64,000 nucleotides of DNA from Croceibacter atlanticus HTCC2559 (GTDB lineage: Bacteria; Bacteroidota; Bacteroidia; Flavobacteriales; Flavobacteriaceae). Below, piece after piece: positions 8,850 through 17,623 of this stretch. The notes below the pieces were generated by a model. That model had not been told where the DNA came from, made no database searches, and saw nothing but the letters and a program-made list of their open reading frames with translations. Position 1 is the first letter of the stretch, and the number at the start of each line of letters is the position of its first letter. The DNA lies in contig NC_014230.1 in NCBI RefSeq assembly GCF_000196315.1, positions 2,256,501 through 2,320,500 of the forward strand, read 5' to 3'. The position numbers were made by a program, and so were the translations under genes.

Positions 8850-9313
8850 TGAATAATTTAAAAGTTCTTCTTATCTTATTCCTTTGTTCAACTTACACAT
8901 ATAGTATAGGTCAAACTATACTTGCACAAAATATAGAACCTTATAATTTTGGCATGTTTACTTTAGGTGGTCAATCTTCTGGAGTTTTAAATTTAACAGA
9001 GAATTCTACACTAACCACATCACAAAATATTACAGTTTTAAACCAAAGTACAATAAGTGCCGCTAAATTTTTAGTTACCACAACAAGTGTATTCCCTATT
9101 AATGTATCAATATCCACATCAGATGTATATTTGGTGAATCAATTTAATGAGACTATTCTTTTGCAACCAGAATTACCAAATGATGAGTCTTTTAATATAT
9201 CGGTATTAAATCCACTCACAGTTTCTTTAGGGGCTAGCCTACTCATAAGCAATAATTCGCCAGGGCATTATAATGGCGACGTAGAAGTTATGTTTATAAT
9301 TAATTCTGAATGA
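8849..9313 (+). CDS. DUF4402-like minor fimbrial subunit
   Basis: 154 residues with a signal peptide (to SIGQ). The mature part has YNFGMFTLGGQSSGVL near residue 32, a LTVSLGASLLIS strand, and a C-terminal GHYNGDVEVMFIIN that matches the last strand of DUF4402. It is shorter and more diverged than the first subunit and lies inside the chaperone-usher unit, overlapping genes on both sides (ATG in the chaperone stop; its own end overlaps the usher start by 4 bp). A minor, initiator or tip subunit is a reasonable inference, but no adhesin domain is seen. Confidence 0.65.
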   Translation: MNNLKVLLILFLCSTYTYSIGQTILAQNIEPYNFGMFTLGGQSSGVLNLTENSTLTTSQNITVLNQSTISAAKFLVTTTSVFPINVSISTSDVYLVNQFNETILLQPELPNDESFNISVLNPLTVSLGASLLISNNSPGHYNGDVEVMFIINSE

Positions 9314-11946
9314 GTAAAACTTTACGCATTATTCCATTCAAAATATTAATTCGGAGTCTCATTCTATTAGGGTTTGTTTTAATTTCATTATTACCGTTTC
9401 AATCATACTCTCAAATTTCTCAAGATTGTGACGAGGTCATTGTAAGGTTATTTATAGAAGGTTTACGGGATTCTGAAGTGTCTTCAATTATATGTGAAAA
9501 CAAAACCTATATTTCTATAAATGAGTTATTTGCAATAACAAAAGTTAAGTTATCTCTCATAAATGATGATTCATCAATAGTTGAAGGTTTTATAAGCTCT
9601 CCAGAAGATGTCTATATCATAGATACAGAACAGCAAGAAATTATTTTTAGAGATAATAGATATGCTTTAGGTGAAGATGACGTGTATTTAAGTCAAGGAA
9701 ACCTGTATTTAAGTTTAGAACGATTAGATGCTGTTTTTAAATTTGAAAGTAGCTTTATTTATAGAGAACTAGCTATTGTCACAAAAAGCGCTATTGAACT
9801 TCCTGCTATGAAAGAAGCTAGGATTTTAGAAAGACGCCTTAATCTTAATAAGATTACAAACACTGTTTATGTAGGAGATACATTAGCTAGAAGAGAAAGA
9901 CCTTGGATAGAGTTTGGTGCGCTCACCTATGCAGTTAACACCTCTCAAGTTATAAATGGTAATTCCTTTAACAGGTTTCAAGTCTCCACAGGTGGTCAGC
10001 TTTTGGGAGGAGATTTAGCTGCTAATTTTGTAAGTAACGCACAAACGCCACTTACGTTAAGAAATTTTTCTGCTACCTATAAATATGTCGATAACTCAGA
10101 CACTAATTTTAAGCAGTTTAGTTTAGGAAATGTTGGTACAAACTCAATCGCTACAAACTTCGCACCTTTAATTGGTGGACAGATTACAAACAGGTCTACT
10201 CAATTAAGAAACACTTTTGAATACTACAACCTTACAGAATATACAGAACCCTTTTGGACTGTAGAGCTTTATATAAATGATGTCTTGGTAGATTATACTG
10301 AAGCAGATGCCACAGGCCTTTTTAGTTTCTCTATACCTGTAGTTTATGGAAGAACTAATGTCGATTTAAGGTTTTTTGGACGTTTTGGGGAAGAGCAAAC
10401 ACAAGAACGATTTATAAATGTTCCATTTAGTTTTTTACCGCCAAAAGAATTTGAATATCAAATTACTGCTGGAACATTTGCAGAAGAAATTGGAAGTGTA
10501 TTTTCTCAAGTAAGAGGAAGTTATGGTGCAACTAGGTTTTTAACATTAAACGCAGGTACAGAATATGTAAAGACAAGAGGTAATATAAGCTTTTACCCTT
10601 TTTTATCTACAAACCTTAAAATAAAGAATAACCTTATCTTTTCTTCAGAATATGCTTTAGGTGTAAGATTTAAGAGTACTATAAATTACTTTTCAACGTC
10701 TAACTTTAATATTCAGGCAAACTATACAGAGTTAGATGAAAACCAAACTGTAGTATTTCAAGGAGCAAACAGGCAGTTAGATGCTACTGTAGCATTTCCT
10801 TTAAGATATAAGTTTATACAAGGGTTTTCAAGATTTAGATTCGATTACAGATCTAACAGAAATGGTAATTATTCTACCAACACTCAATACATTTATAATG
10901 GAAAAATATTTGGTCTAAGTTCTAACTTAACTACCAGTATTTTAAAAAATGCTAACGCCAATGCCTTATATAGATTAAGAGGATTTACAACCTTTGAAAT
11001 CTATAACGGGTTTTTAATGTCGCCAGAGATATTATATGAAATCTCACAAAACAAAATTAACTATGCCAGAGTAAGAATTAGAAAGAATTTATACGGAAGA
11101 GGATTACTAGATTTTAGTTATACAAGAGAGTTCTTTTCAAACTCAAACTTATTTAGCTTAGGATTACGATGGGACTTTAACTTTGCTCGTACTGGAGCAA
11201 ATATTGCTATTAGTGAAGACTTAGTAACCTTAGGGCAAAATATATCTGGTGGTTTACTATTTAATAATTATGACAACCACTTAAGCTTTGATAAAAACAT
11301 AACTCTAAACAGAGCTAATCTTGTGTTTAAACCATTTTTAGATTTAAACGACAATGATATAAAAGATGAGGATGAACCTGTAGTTGTAGGCCTTGGCGGT
11401 AAGTTAAACAAAGGTAGAAATGGAAACCAGATGCCTGATGGAGATTTACAATTTAATAGTTTAGAACCCTACATAGATTATTATGTTGAGCTAAATACAG
11501 ACAACACAGAAAGTGTTGCTTATAAATTAAAATACGATTCTTACAATATTACACTTAGCCCAAATAAAATTACTACTATTGAAGTTCCTGTAAAAATATC
11601 TGGTGAAGTTGCAGGATATGTCTTCAGGTCTAAAAATGGTACTCAACAACCGTTTAGCCGAATTAAAATAAATATCCTAGATGAAAAATTTAATACTGTA
11701 GCAACAGTATTATCAGAATACGATGGTTATTTCTCTTACTTAGGGTTATTAAGTGGAAATTACTCTGCAAGAGTTGATAATGAACAACTCCAGAAAATAT
11801 TTTACTCTACTAAAAGCCCAGTAATTATTTTTACAATAGATAATAGCAAGTACGGAGATATCTTAGACAACCTAGAGTTTTACTTAGATCCTAAAGAACC
11901 TCAGTTTGATCTTTATGAGACTATTGTTAAGTACTTTACGTTTTAA
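9310..11946 (+). CDS. Usher-like outer-membrane assembly protein of the fimbrial locus
   Basis: 878 residues, the size of FimD/PapC ushers. After a signal peptide comes an N-terminal domain (about 35-170), then long amphipathic beta strands of an outer-membrane barrel. A segment near residues 315-375 (WTVELYINDVLVDYTEAD, then YGRTNVDLRFFGRFGEEQ) resembles the usher plug/middle domain. At about 675 the FLDLNDNDIKDEDEP motif starts SdrD-like and carboxypeptidase-regulatory-like beta domains, as at usher C-termini. No TonB plug is recognisable. It starts 4 bp inside the subunit gene and ends 2 bp before a convergent permease gene. Usher function rests on architecture and context. Confidence 0.75.
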   Translation: MSKTLRIIPFKILIRSLILLGFVLISLLPFQSYSQISQDCDEVIVRLFIEGLRDSEVSSIICENKTYISINELFAITKVKLSLINDDSSIVEGFISSPEDVYIIDTEQQEIIFRDNRYALGEDDVYLSQGNLYLSLERLDAVFKFESSFIYRELAIVTKSAIELPAMKEARILERRLNLNKITNTVYVGDTLARRERPWIEFGALTYAVNTSQVINGNSFNRFQVSTGGQLLGGDLAANFVSNAQTPLTLRNFSATYKYVDNSDTNFKQFSLGNVGTNSIATNFAPLIGGQITNRSTQLRNTFEYYNLTEYTEPFWTVELYINDVLVDYTEADATGLFSFSIPVVYGRTNVDLRFFGRFGEEQTQERFINVPFSFLPPKEFEYQITAGTFAEEIGSVFSQVRGSYGATRFLTLNAGTEYVKTRGNISFYPFLSTNLKIKNNLIFSSEYALGVRFKSTINYFSTSNFNIQANYTELDENQTVVFQGANRQLDATVAFPLRYKFIQGFSRFRFDYRSNRNGNYSTNTQYIYNGKIFGLSSNLTTSILKNANANALYRLRGFTTFEIYNGFLMSPEILYEISQNKINYARVRIRKNLYGRGLLDFSYTREFFSNSNLFSLGLRWDFNFARTGANIAISEDLVTLGQNISGGLLFNNYDNHLSFDKNITLNRANLVFKPFLDLNDNDIKDEDEPVVVGLGGKLNKGRNGNQMPDGDLQFNSLEPYIDYYVELNTDNTESVAYKLKYDSYNITLSPNKITTIEVPVKISGEVAGYVFRSKNGTQQPFSRIKINILDEKFNTVATVLSEYDGYFSYLGLLSGNYSARVDNEQLQKIFYSTKSPVIIFTIDNSKYGDILDNLEFYLDPKEPQFDLYETIVKYFTF

Positions 11947-11948
11947 TG

Positions 11949-13193
11949 TTACTCGTATCTAAGAGACTCAATAGGATCTTGTTTAGATGCTTTTAAAGCT
12001 GGATAACTACCAGAAACTACTGCAATTAAAAAGGTAATACCTGTTGCCCACAAAATAGCAACCCAAGGCGTTACAAAATCAAACTCTGCAGCAGATGCCA
12101 CAGCATAACCTATAAGAATACCTAATATAATACCTATTAAACCTCCTAATTGTCCAATAATTAAGGTTTCCATAAAAAACTGAGTGGCAATTGTATTACG
12201 TTTTGCTCCCAAAGCTTTTCTAACCCCAATTTCTCGAGTACGTTCTGTCACAGAAACCAACATAATATTCATAAGTGCTATTGAAGATCCAAAAATTGTG
12301 ATTATACTAATAATCCAAGCAGCAATATCTAGATACCCTGTAATTGCAAAGATTTGATTTAATAAGCTATCACTACGCTCAATCCCAAAGTTATTGTCTT
12401 GTACAGGACTAAGACCTCTTATATTTCTAAAGGTTATAGTTGCTTCATCTTGAGCACCTTCCATCATTTCTTTATTATCTATTTTCACGCTCATCTCATA
12501 GTTTATATTTGGCGCAGTAAAAATAGAACGTGCATTTTGAATAGGTATAAGTACCCTTAAGTCTTGATTGTTCCCAAACGTAGAGCCTTTTTCTTCTAAA
12601 ATTCCTATTACCTTAAACTTTACGCCTCTTATACTAATCGTTTTATCAATAGGATTTATGTCTTTAAATAGAACTTCATAAAAATCAGCTCCTAGAATAC
12701 AAACGTTGTTATTGTTTTCAATATCAAAGACTGTAAAATTTCTGCCTTTTTCTAATTTAAGACCAGAATTGTCTAAAAAGTATTCGTTTACACCTAATAC
12801 TCTAACTTCTGGATCTGTTTTTTCGGTTTCAAATCTTACTTCGGCACTTGCTGTACCTGTAAAGGAAATGGAGGTTTGAGAAAATGGATACTCAAATTTT
12901 TCTTTAAATTCTTTTACTTCATTATAACTCAAAATAGGATTTACCTTTTGGCGTTCTCCTGGACGACCTCCCATTTGTATATTAAACTCATACTGTCTTA
13001 TATTAAATGTATTGGCTCCCATAGCAGAAAAATCGCCGCTAATTGTATTTTCTAGTGCAGAAACTGCGCTAAGTATTCCCACAAGTGCAGTAATACCAAT
13101 AGCAATAATCATTACCGTTAAAATGGTTCTAAGTAATTGGCTTTTAATACTATCAAAAGCTATTCGTACATTTTCCTTAAAGAGTCCAAACAT
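11949..13193 (-). CDS. ABC transporter permease, MacB/FtsX type
   Basis: 414 residues with the MacB plan: one N-terminal membrane helix (about 20-45), a periplasmic MacB_PCD domain (about 50-270) and three C-terminal helices forming the FtsX domain. The RTREIGVRKALGAKR motif before the last helices is typical, as is the final PALKASKQDPIESLRYE. Such proteins use ATP hydrolysis by a separate ATPase to drive export or envelope processes by mechanotransmission. No ATPase gene is in the window, so the substrate is unknown. It converges on the usher gene and is divergent from hisS. Confidence 0.9.
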   Translation of the reverse strand: MFGLFKENVRIAFDSIKSQLLRTILTVMIIAIGITALVGILSAVSALENTISGDFSAMGANTFNIRQYEFNIQMGGRPGERQKVNPILSYNEVKEFKEKFEYPFSQTSISFTGTASAEVRFETEKTDPEVRVLGVNEYFLDNSGLKLEKGRNFTVFDIENNNNVCILGADFYEVLFKDINPIDKTISIRGVKFKVIGILEEKGSTFGNNQDLRVLIPIQNARSIFTAPNINYEMSVKIDNKEMMEGAQDEATITFRNIRGLSPVQDNNFGIERSDSLLNQIFAITGYLDIAAWIISIITIFGSSIALMNIMLVSVTERTREIGVRKALGAKRNTIATQFFMETLIIGQLGGLIGIILGILIGYAVASAAEFDFVTPWVAILWATGITFLIAVVSGSYPALKASKQDPIESLRYE

Positions 13194-13277
13194 AGGATTA
13201 CGGTTCTACTAAATAAAATTCACTCATAAGACGCCATACCAATGATAAAGTTACTTAAATTTTGAAGTTTCTTTAAG

Positions 13278-13285
13278 TATCTTTG
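13278..13285 (+). promoter_or_regulatory. -7 box TATCTTTG for hisS
   Basis: An exact TAnnTTTG match with TTA (one off from TTG) 20 bases upstream. Initiation about seven bases downstream would leave a short leader before ATG 13301 and excludes the upstream TTG at 13283. Confidence 0.65.
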
Positions 13286-13300
13286 CGCTTTCAAATAATT

Positions 13301-14671
13301 ATGGCACAGAAACCAAGCATACCAAAAGGCACAAGAGACTTCTCTCCTATTGAAGTTTCAAAGAGAAATTACATTGTAGATACTATAAAATCTAAGTTTC
13401 AAAATTTCGGTTTTCAACCTATTGAAACTCCAAGTTTTGAAAATAGCGCAACCCTTATGGGAAAATATGGAGATGAAGGCGATCGTCTTATTTTCAAAAT
13501 ATTAAACAGCGGAGATTTTCTTAAAAAAGTAGATGATACTACATATGCTGAAAAAGACAGTCTTGTAATGACTCCTAAAATTTCAGAAAAAGCACTTCGC
13601 TATGATTTAACTGTACCCTTTGCTAGGTATGTTGTACAACATCAAAATGAAATAGACTTTCCGTTTAAACGCTACCAGATACAACCAGTGTGGCGAGCAG
13701 ACAGACCTCAAAAAGGACGATTTAGAGAGTTTTACCAATGTGATGCAGATGTTGTTGGTAGTAAAAGTTTGTTTCAAGAAGTAGATTTTATTCAACTTTA
13801 TGACAGTGTTTTTACTGCGTTAAATCTTGATGGCACAACGATAAAGATGAACAACAGGAAGGTGTTAAGCGGTTTTGCTGAAGTTATTGGAGCTAGCGAT
13901 AAACTTATAGACTTTACTGTAGCGTTAGATAAATTAGATAAGATTGGCGAGGAAAATGTAAAAGAAGAAATGCTTACTAAAGGTATTTCTGAAGAAGCTA
14001 TTTCTAAAATTCAACCCATATTTAATGTTTCTGGAAGTTTTTCAGATAAAATTGAAACGGTAAAAAGTATCCTTGAATCTTCAGAAATAGGAATGGAAGG
14101 TATTAAGGAATTAGAGTTTATACAAGAAGCCATATCACAACTACCATTACAAACTGCAACTTTAGATTTAGATATAACTTTAGCGCGTGGCCTAAACTAC
14201 TATACAGGTGCTATTTTTGAGGTTAGTGCTCCAGAAGGTGTAAGTATGGGAAGTATTGGCGGTGGTGGCCGTTACGATGATCTTACAGGTATTTTTGGCC
14301 TTAAAGATATGAGTGGTGTTGGTATCTCCTTTGGTTTAGATAGAATTTACCTTGTTTTAGAAGAACTTAATAAATTTCCTGATACGGTTTCTGAAAATAC
14401 AAAGGTCCTTTTTGTTAACTTTGGAGAAACAGAGGCATTATATGCTATGCAAGCTATTAAGAAATTAAGAGCTAACGGTGTATCTGCAGAATTATATCCA
14501 GACAAGAAAAAAATGGGTAAACAGTTTGATTATGCTAACAAAAGAAATATACCATTTGTTGTAGTTGCTGGAGAAACCGAAATAGCAAATGATTTGTTAG
14601 CCTTAAAATCTATGAAAACTGGTGAGCAAGAAGATGTCTCTTTACAAACATTGATTACTAAAATGAGTTAA
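13301..14671 (+). CDS. hisS: Histidine--tRNA ligase
   Basis: 456 residues. A class II synthetase that charges tRNA-His. Motif 1 lies around PKGTRDFSPIEVSKR (near residue 7). The FKRYQIQPVWRADRPQKGRFREFYQCDAD stretch (split across motif 2, near residue 125) and ARGLNYYTGAIFEV (histidine-binding, near residue 300) are present, as is the GGGGRYDDL segment. A C-terminal anticodon-binding domain follows. I start at ATG 13301 because the -7 promoter box covers the earlier TTG. The DUF3124 lipoprotein gene begins one base after its stop. Confidence 0.97.
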   Translation: MAQKPSIPKGTRDFSPIEVSKRNYIVDTIKSKFQNFGFQPIETPSFENSATLMGKYGDEGDRLIFKILNSGDFLKKVDDTTYAEKDSLVMTPKISEKALRYDLTVPFARYVVQHQNEIDFPFKRYQIQPVWRADRPQKGRFREFYQCDADVVGSKSLFQEVDFIQLYDSVFTALNLDGTTIKMNNRKVLSGFAEVIGASDKLIDFTVALDKLDKIGEENVKEEMLTKGISEEAISKIQPIFNVSGSFSDKIETVKSILESSEIGMEGIKELEFIQEAISQLPLQTATLDLDITLARGLNYYTGAIFEVSAPEGVSMGSIGGGGRYDDLTGIFGLKDMSGVGISFGLDRIYLVLEELNKFPDTVSENTKVLFVNFGETEALYAMQAIKKLRANGVSAELYPDKKKMGKQFDYANKRNIPFVVVAGETEIANDLLALKSMKTGEQEDVSLQTLITKMS

Positions 14672-14672
14672 T

Positions 14673-15185
14673 ATGAAACACTTCCTTTTACTTACTGTAA
14701 TATCATTACTATTTTGGTCTTGCCAGGAGCAAAAGGATTTTAGCACTGTAGATCCTGTAAACTGGAAAAAGAGAGCTATAAAAGATATTTCTGTACTAGA
14801 CAGTTTAGAGCAAGGCTCAACCTACCTTTCTGTGTATTCTGAAATTTATAGTTTGTCTGAACATAGAACACATGATTTAACTGCTACAATAAGTTTAAGA
14901 AATACACATAGGAGTGACTCTGTATTTCTTACTAAGGCAGAATATTTTAATACAGAAGGCGATTTAATACGTACCTATTTTACAGATCCTATTTATTTGA
15001 AACCAATGGAAACTGTAGAAATTGTTATAGATGAAATAGATAAAGAAGGCGGCACTGGAGGTAATTTCATTTTTGATTGGGTTGTACAACCTAACTCTTC
15101 CGAACCATTGTTTGAAGCTGTTATGATTTCTACTTCAGGACAACAAGGACTTTCATTTACTACTGTTGGTAAACGTTTAAAATAA
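14673..15185 (+). CDS. DUF3124 family lipoprotein
   Basis: 170 residues. The N-terminus MKHFLLLTVISLLFWSCQE ends in a lipobox-like LFWSC, so a lipoprotein is likely. The core STYLSVYSEIYSLSEHRTHDLTATISLRNT (split here) is characteristic of DUF3124, whose function is unknown. It starts directly after hisS with one base between stop and ATG and is probably cotranscribed. No catalytic residues are evident. Confidence 0.8.
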   Translation: MKHFLLLTVISLLFWSCQEQKDFSTVDPVNWKKRAIKDISVLDSLEQGSTYLSVYSEIYSLSEHRTHDLTATISLRNTHRSDSVFLTKAEYFNTEGDLIRTYFTDPIYLKPMETVEIVIDEIDKEGGTGGNFIFDWVVQPNSSEPLFEAVMISTSGQQGLSFTTVGKRLK

Positions 15186-15191
15186 ATTACT

Positions 15192-15329
15192 ATGAAAAAA
15201 TTACTAAGAGCACTTGTTGCATTTTGGGGTGCTAAGAAAATTGGTGGTGGCCGTTGTGGTTGTATTGGTACTATTGTAGTTTTTCTAATCTTATATTGGC
15301 TGCTAGGTTACGTTTTCGAAGCATTTTAA
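15192..15329 (+). CDS. Small Gly/Cys-rich membrane peptide, 45 residues
   Basis: ATG 15192 follows the DUF3124 stop after six bases and is read to TAA 15327-15329. The N-terminal half is basic and glycine rich (WGAKKIGGGRCGCIG), and the second half is one hydrophobic helix (TIVVFLILYWLLGYVF). Short proteins of this kind occur in flavobacteria, but I know no function. Its end overlaps the open frame that leads into rlmF in the +1 frame, which matters for the rlmF start. Confidence 0.6.
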   Translation: MKKLLRALVAFWGAKKIGGGRCGCIGTIVVFLILYWLLGYVFEAF

Positions 15330-15342
15330 ACCATTCTTTTCT

Positions 15343-16191
15343 CTGCATCCTAATAATATACATAACGGCGACTATAATTTTACTGCTTTAATTAGCACAC
15401 ATAAACCGCTACAAGACTTTGTTTTTAAAAACTCGTATGGAAATCTTAGTATAGATTTTTCTAATCCCGACGCTGTATATCATCTAAATAAAGCGTTATT
15501 AAAACACCATTATAATCTTACAGATTGGGATATTCCTAAACATTTTTTATGTCCTCCAATTCCTGGTCGCGCAGATTATATTCACCACATTTCAGACCTT
15601 ATAGATCAAAAACAACAAGTTAAGGGATTAGACATTGGCGTTGGTGCAAATTGCATTTATCCAATTTTAGGAACTCAAATATACAATTGGGATATGGTAG
15701 GTTCTGATATTAACAAAACTTCTGTAATACAAGCAATTAAAAATGTTAATTACACCAAAGGTTTAAGTGAAAAAATTTCAATAAAGCATCAAGAAAACAA
15801 TGCTAATATTTTTGAAGGCATTATAAATGAAAATGATCAATTTACTTTTACTATGTGCAATCCACCATTTTATACCTCAGAAAAAGATGCAGAACGTGAG
15901 GCTTTAAAAAAGCTTAAAAACTTAAACGACACAACAGAGTTAAAGCTAAATTTTGGTGGACAATCTCACGAGCTTTGGTGTAATGGTGGCGAAGCTCTAT
16001 TCATTAAACGTATGATTAAACAAAGTGCAGCTTTTAAAGCAAATGTCACTTGGTTTACAACATTAGTCTCCAGAAAAGAAAACTTACCTAAACTTGAAAA
16101 GCAGCTTAAGAAACTAAAAGCTTCTGTAAAAGTTATAGAAATGAGTCAAGGTCACAAAAAAAGTAGAATCTTAGCTTGGCAATTTTCTTAG
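15343..16191 (+). CDS. rlmF: 23S rRNA (adenine(1618)-N(6))-methyltransferase RlmF, start uncertain
   Basis: The frame is open from 15307. Its protein carries the whole RlmF N-terminus: LHPNNIHNGDYNF, then SIDFSNPDAVYHLNKALL, then WDIPKHFLCPPIPGRADYIHH. The SAM site is LDIGVGANCIYPI and the catalytic NPPF motif appears as CNPPFYTSE. It methylates A1618 of 23S rRNA. No ATG, GTG or TTG exists in frame upstream of this conserved part; the first ATG, at 15694, would delete over a third of the enzyme. CTG 15343 is the best start candidate. A +1 shift at the stop of the preceding small gene is the alternative. Confidence 0.8.
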   Translation: MHPNNIHNGDYNFTALISTHKPLQDFVFKNSYGNLSIDFSNPDAVYHLNKALLKHHYNLTDWDIPKHFLCPPIPGRADYIHHISDLIDQKQQVKGLDIGVGANCIYPILGTQIYNWDMVGSDINKTSVIQAIKNVNYTKGLSEKISIKHQENNANIFEGIINENDQFTFTMCNPPFYTSEKDAEREALKKLKNLNDTTELKLNFGGQSHELWCNGGEALFIKRMIKQSAAFKANVTWFTTLVSRKENLPKLEKQLKKLKASVKVIEMSQGHKKSRILAWQFS

Positions 16192-16193
16192 TT

Positions 16194-16781
16194 ATGAATG
16201 CTGAAAACTCTACACACAAACATTTTAAACTTTATAAACCAGACGGTTATCTTAGTCAGTTTATAAATAACAGCAAGAAACGCCGAAATAAAAAACTATT
16301 AGGCGAATTATATAATTTTCCTGAAGGCACTATGAGTATTGGTAGGTTAGACGAAATGTCTGAAGGTTTACTCCTATTAACTACAGACGGTAAAGTGAGT
16401 GCCGCTGTTACAAGCTCTAAGTACGAAAAAGAATACATTGTACAAGTTAGTGGTGACATTACAGAAGGTGCTATAAATGAAATGCGTAACGGACTTACTA
16501 TTCCTATTAATGGTAAGCAATATGATACAAAGCCGTGTACCGCATTTAAACTAAATAAAACACCTCAATTTCCTGAACGCCAAAAAGCAATACGAAGCTC
16601 TAGACACGGCGAAACTAGCTGGTTATCTATTTCAATTCGCGAAGGAAAATTTAGACAGGTTCGAAAAATGACTGCAAAAGTTGGCTTTCCTACATTACGA
16701 TTAGTACGTATACGTATTGGCAACTACCATTTAGAAGACATGCAACCAGGACAGGTTGCTCCTATTAACATTTCACAATAG
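16194..16781 (+). CDS. rRNA large-subunit pseudouridine synthase, RluE/RsuA family
   Basis: 195 residues from ATG 16194, three bases after the rlmF stop. The catalytic motif is SIGRLDEMSEGLLLLTTDG near residue 47, where the Asp of GRLD is the nucleophile in this family. KEYIVQV, and GKFRQVRKMTAKVGFPTLRLVR near the C-terminus (split motif), also match RsuA/RluB/E/F. There is no S4 domain, as in RluE, which modifies 23S U2457. The RluE assignment is likely but not certain. Pairing with rlmF makes a small 23S rRNA modification cluster. Confidence 0.85.
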   Translation: MNAENSTHKHFKLYKPDGYLSQFINNSKKRRNKKLLGELYNFPEGTMSIGRLDEMSEGLLLLTTDGKVSAAVTSSKYEKEYIVQVSGDITEGAINEMRNGLTIPINGKQYDTKPCTAFKLNKTPQFPERQKAIRSSRHGETSWLSISIREGKFRQVRKMTAKVGFPTLRLVRIRIGNYHLEDMQPGQVAPINISQ

Positions 16782-16822
16782 ATATAAAACCAGTATCTTT
16801 AGGATAAACCTAAAATAACACT

Positions 16823-17533
16823 ATGTCTAAGCCAGATTTTTCTTCTCTTAAAGCACTTTATTTAAACTGTACATTAAAAATATCTCCAAGAAAAAGTCAT
16901 ACAAAGGGCTTAATAGATGTTTCTATGAATATCATGAAATCTGAAGGTGTTACAGTAAACTATCATCGTGTAGTAGATTATGATATTGCATATGGTGTTT
17001 ATCCAGACATGACAGAACATGGTTATGATACAGATGATTGGCCAAAATTATATAAAGATATTATGGATGCTGATATCTTAATTATTGGTACACCTATCTG
17101 GTTAGGAGAAAAGTCTTCTGTTGCCACTAAACTTATTGAACGTTTATACGGTATGAGTGGCAAAACTAATAATAAAGGACAATACGTGTTTTACGGCAAG
17201 GTTGGCGGTTGTATAATAACAGGTAATGAAGATGGCGTAAAACACTGTGCTATGGGATTATTATATGCAATGCAACATATAGGTTACAGCATACCACCGC
17301 AAGCAGACGCAGGATGGATTGGTGAAGTTGGTCCTGGACCAAGTTATTTAGATGAGGAAGCAGACGCTAAAAACAATGAATTTACTAATAGAAATACTAC
17401 ATTTTTGACGTACAACCTCTTACATCTAGCCAAAGTAATGAAAGAAAATAACGGTTATCCAAAATATGGTAATTCAAGAGAAGATTGGGATAATGGCTCT
17501 AGGTGGAGTTTTGAAAACCCAGAATACAGATAA
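16823..17533 (+). CDS. Flavodoxin-fold NAD(P)H-dependent oxidoreductase
   Basis: 236 residues. The first strand and phosphate loop are LKALYLNCTLKISPRKSHTK, and DADILIIGTPIWLGEKSS near residue 87 is the FMN-binding turn of the NADPH-dependent FMN reductase/flavodoxin-like superfamily. GGCIITGNEDG near residue 132 fits the second FMN loop. Substrate and partner are unknown. It has its own short upstream gap (42 bp) with a TATCTTTA near-match at 16814 or so, and is followed by a bidirectional terminator. Confidence 0.8.
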   Translation: MSKPDFSSLKALYLNCTLKISPRKSHTKGLIDVSMNIMKSEGVTVNYHRVVDYDIAYGVYPDMTEHGYDTDDWPKLYKDIMDADILIIGTPIWLGEKSSVATKLIERLYGMSGKTNNKGQYVFYGKVGGCIITGNEDGVKHCAMGLLYAMQHIGYSIPPQADAGWIGEVGPGPSYLDEEADAKNNEFTNRNTTFLTYNLLHLAKVMKENNGYPKYGNSREDWDNGSRWSFENPEYR

Positions 17534-17574
17534 TGCTAAGTCAATAATGCTTCTATCTATAAATTAGAACAAAA

Positions 17575-17603
17575 AAAACGAGAGCCATTTTAGCTCTCGT
17601 TTT
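17575..17603. terminator. Bidirectional terminator
   Basis: An 11-bp perfect stem AAAACGAGAGC / GCTCTCGTTTT with loop CATTTTA lies between convergent genes. A tracts and T tracts on both sides allow use in either direction. Confidence 0.85.
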
Positions 17604-17623
17604 AGTTTTATAAAATGTAGGGC

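Noticed and set aside
15694-16191. rlmF starting at ATG 15694
   Set aside because: This would remove the conserved N-terminus including the GRADYIHH and SAM segments, which are intact upstream in the same frame.
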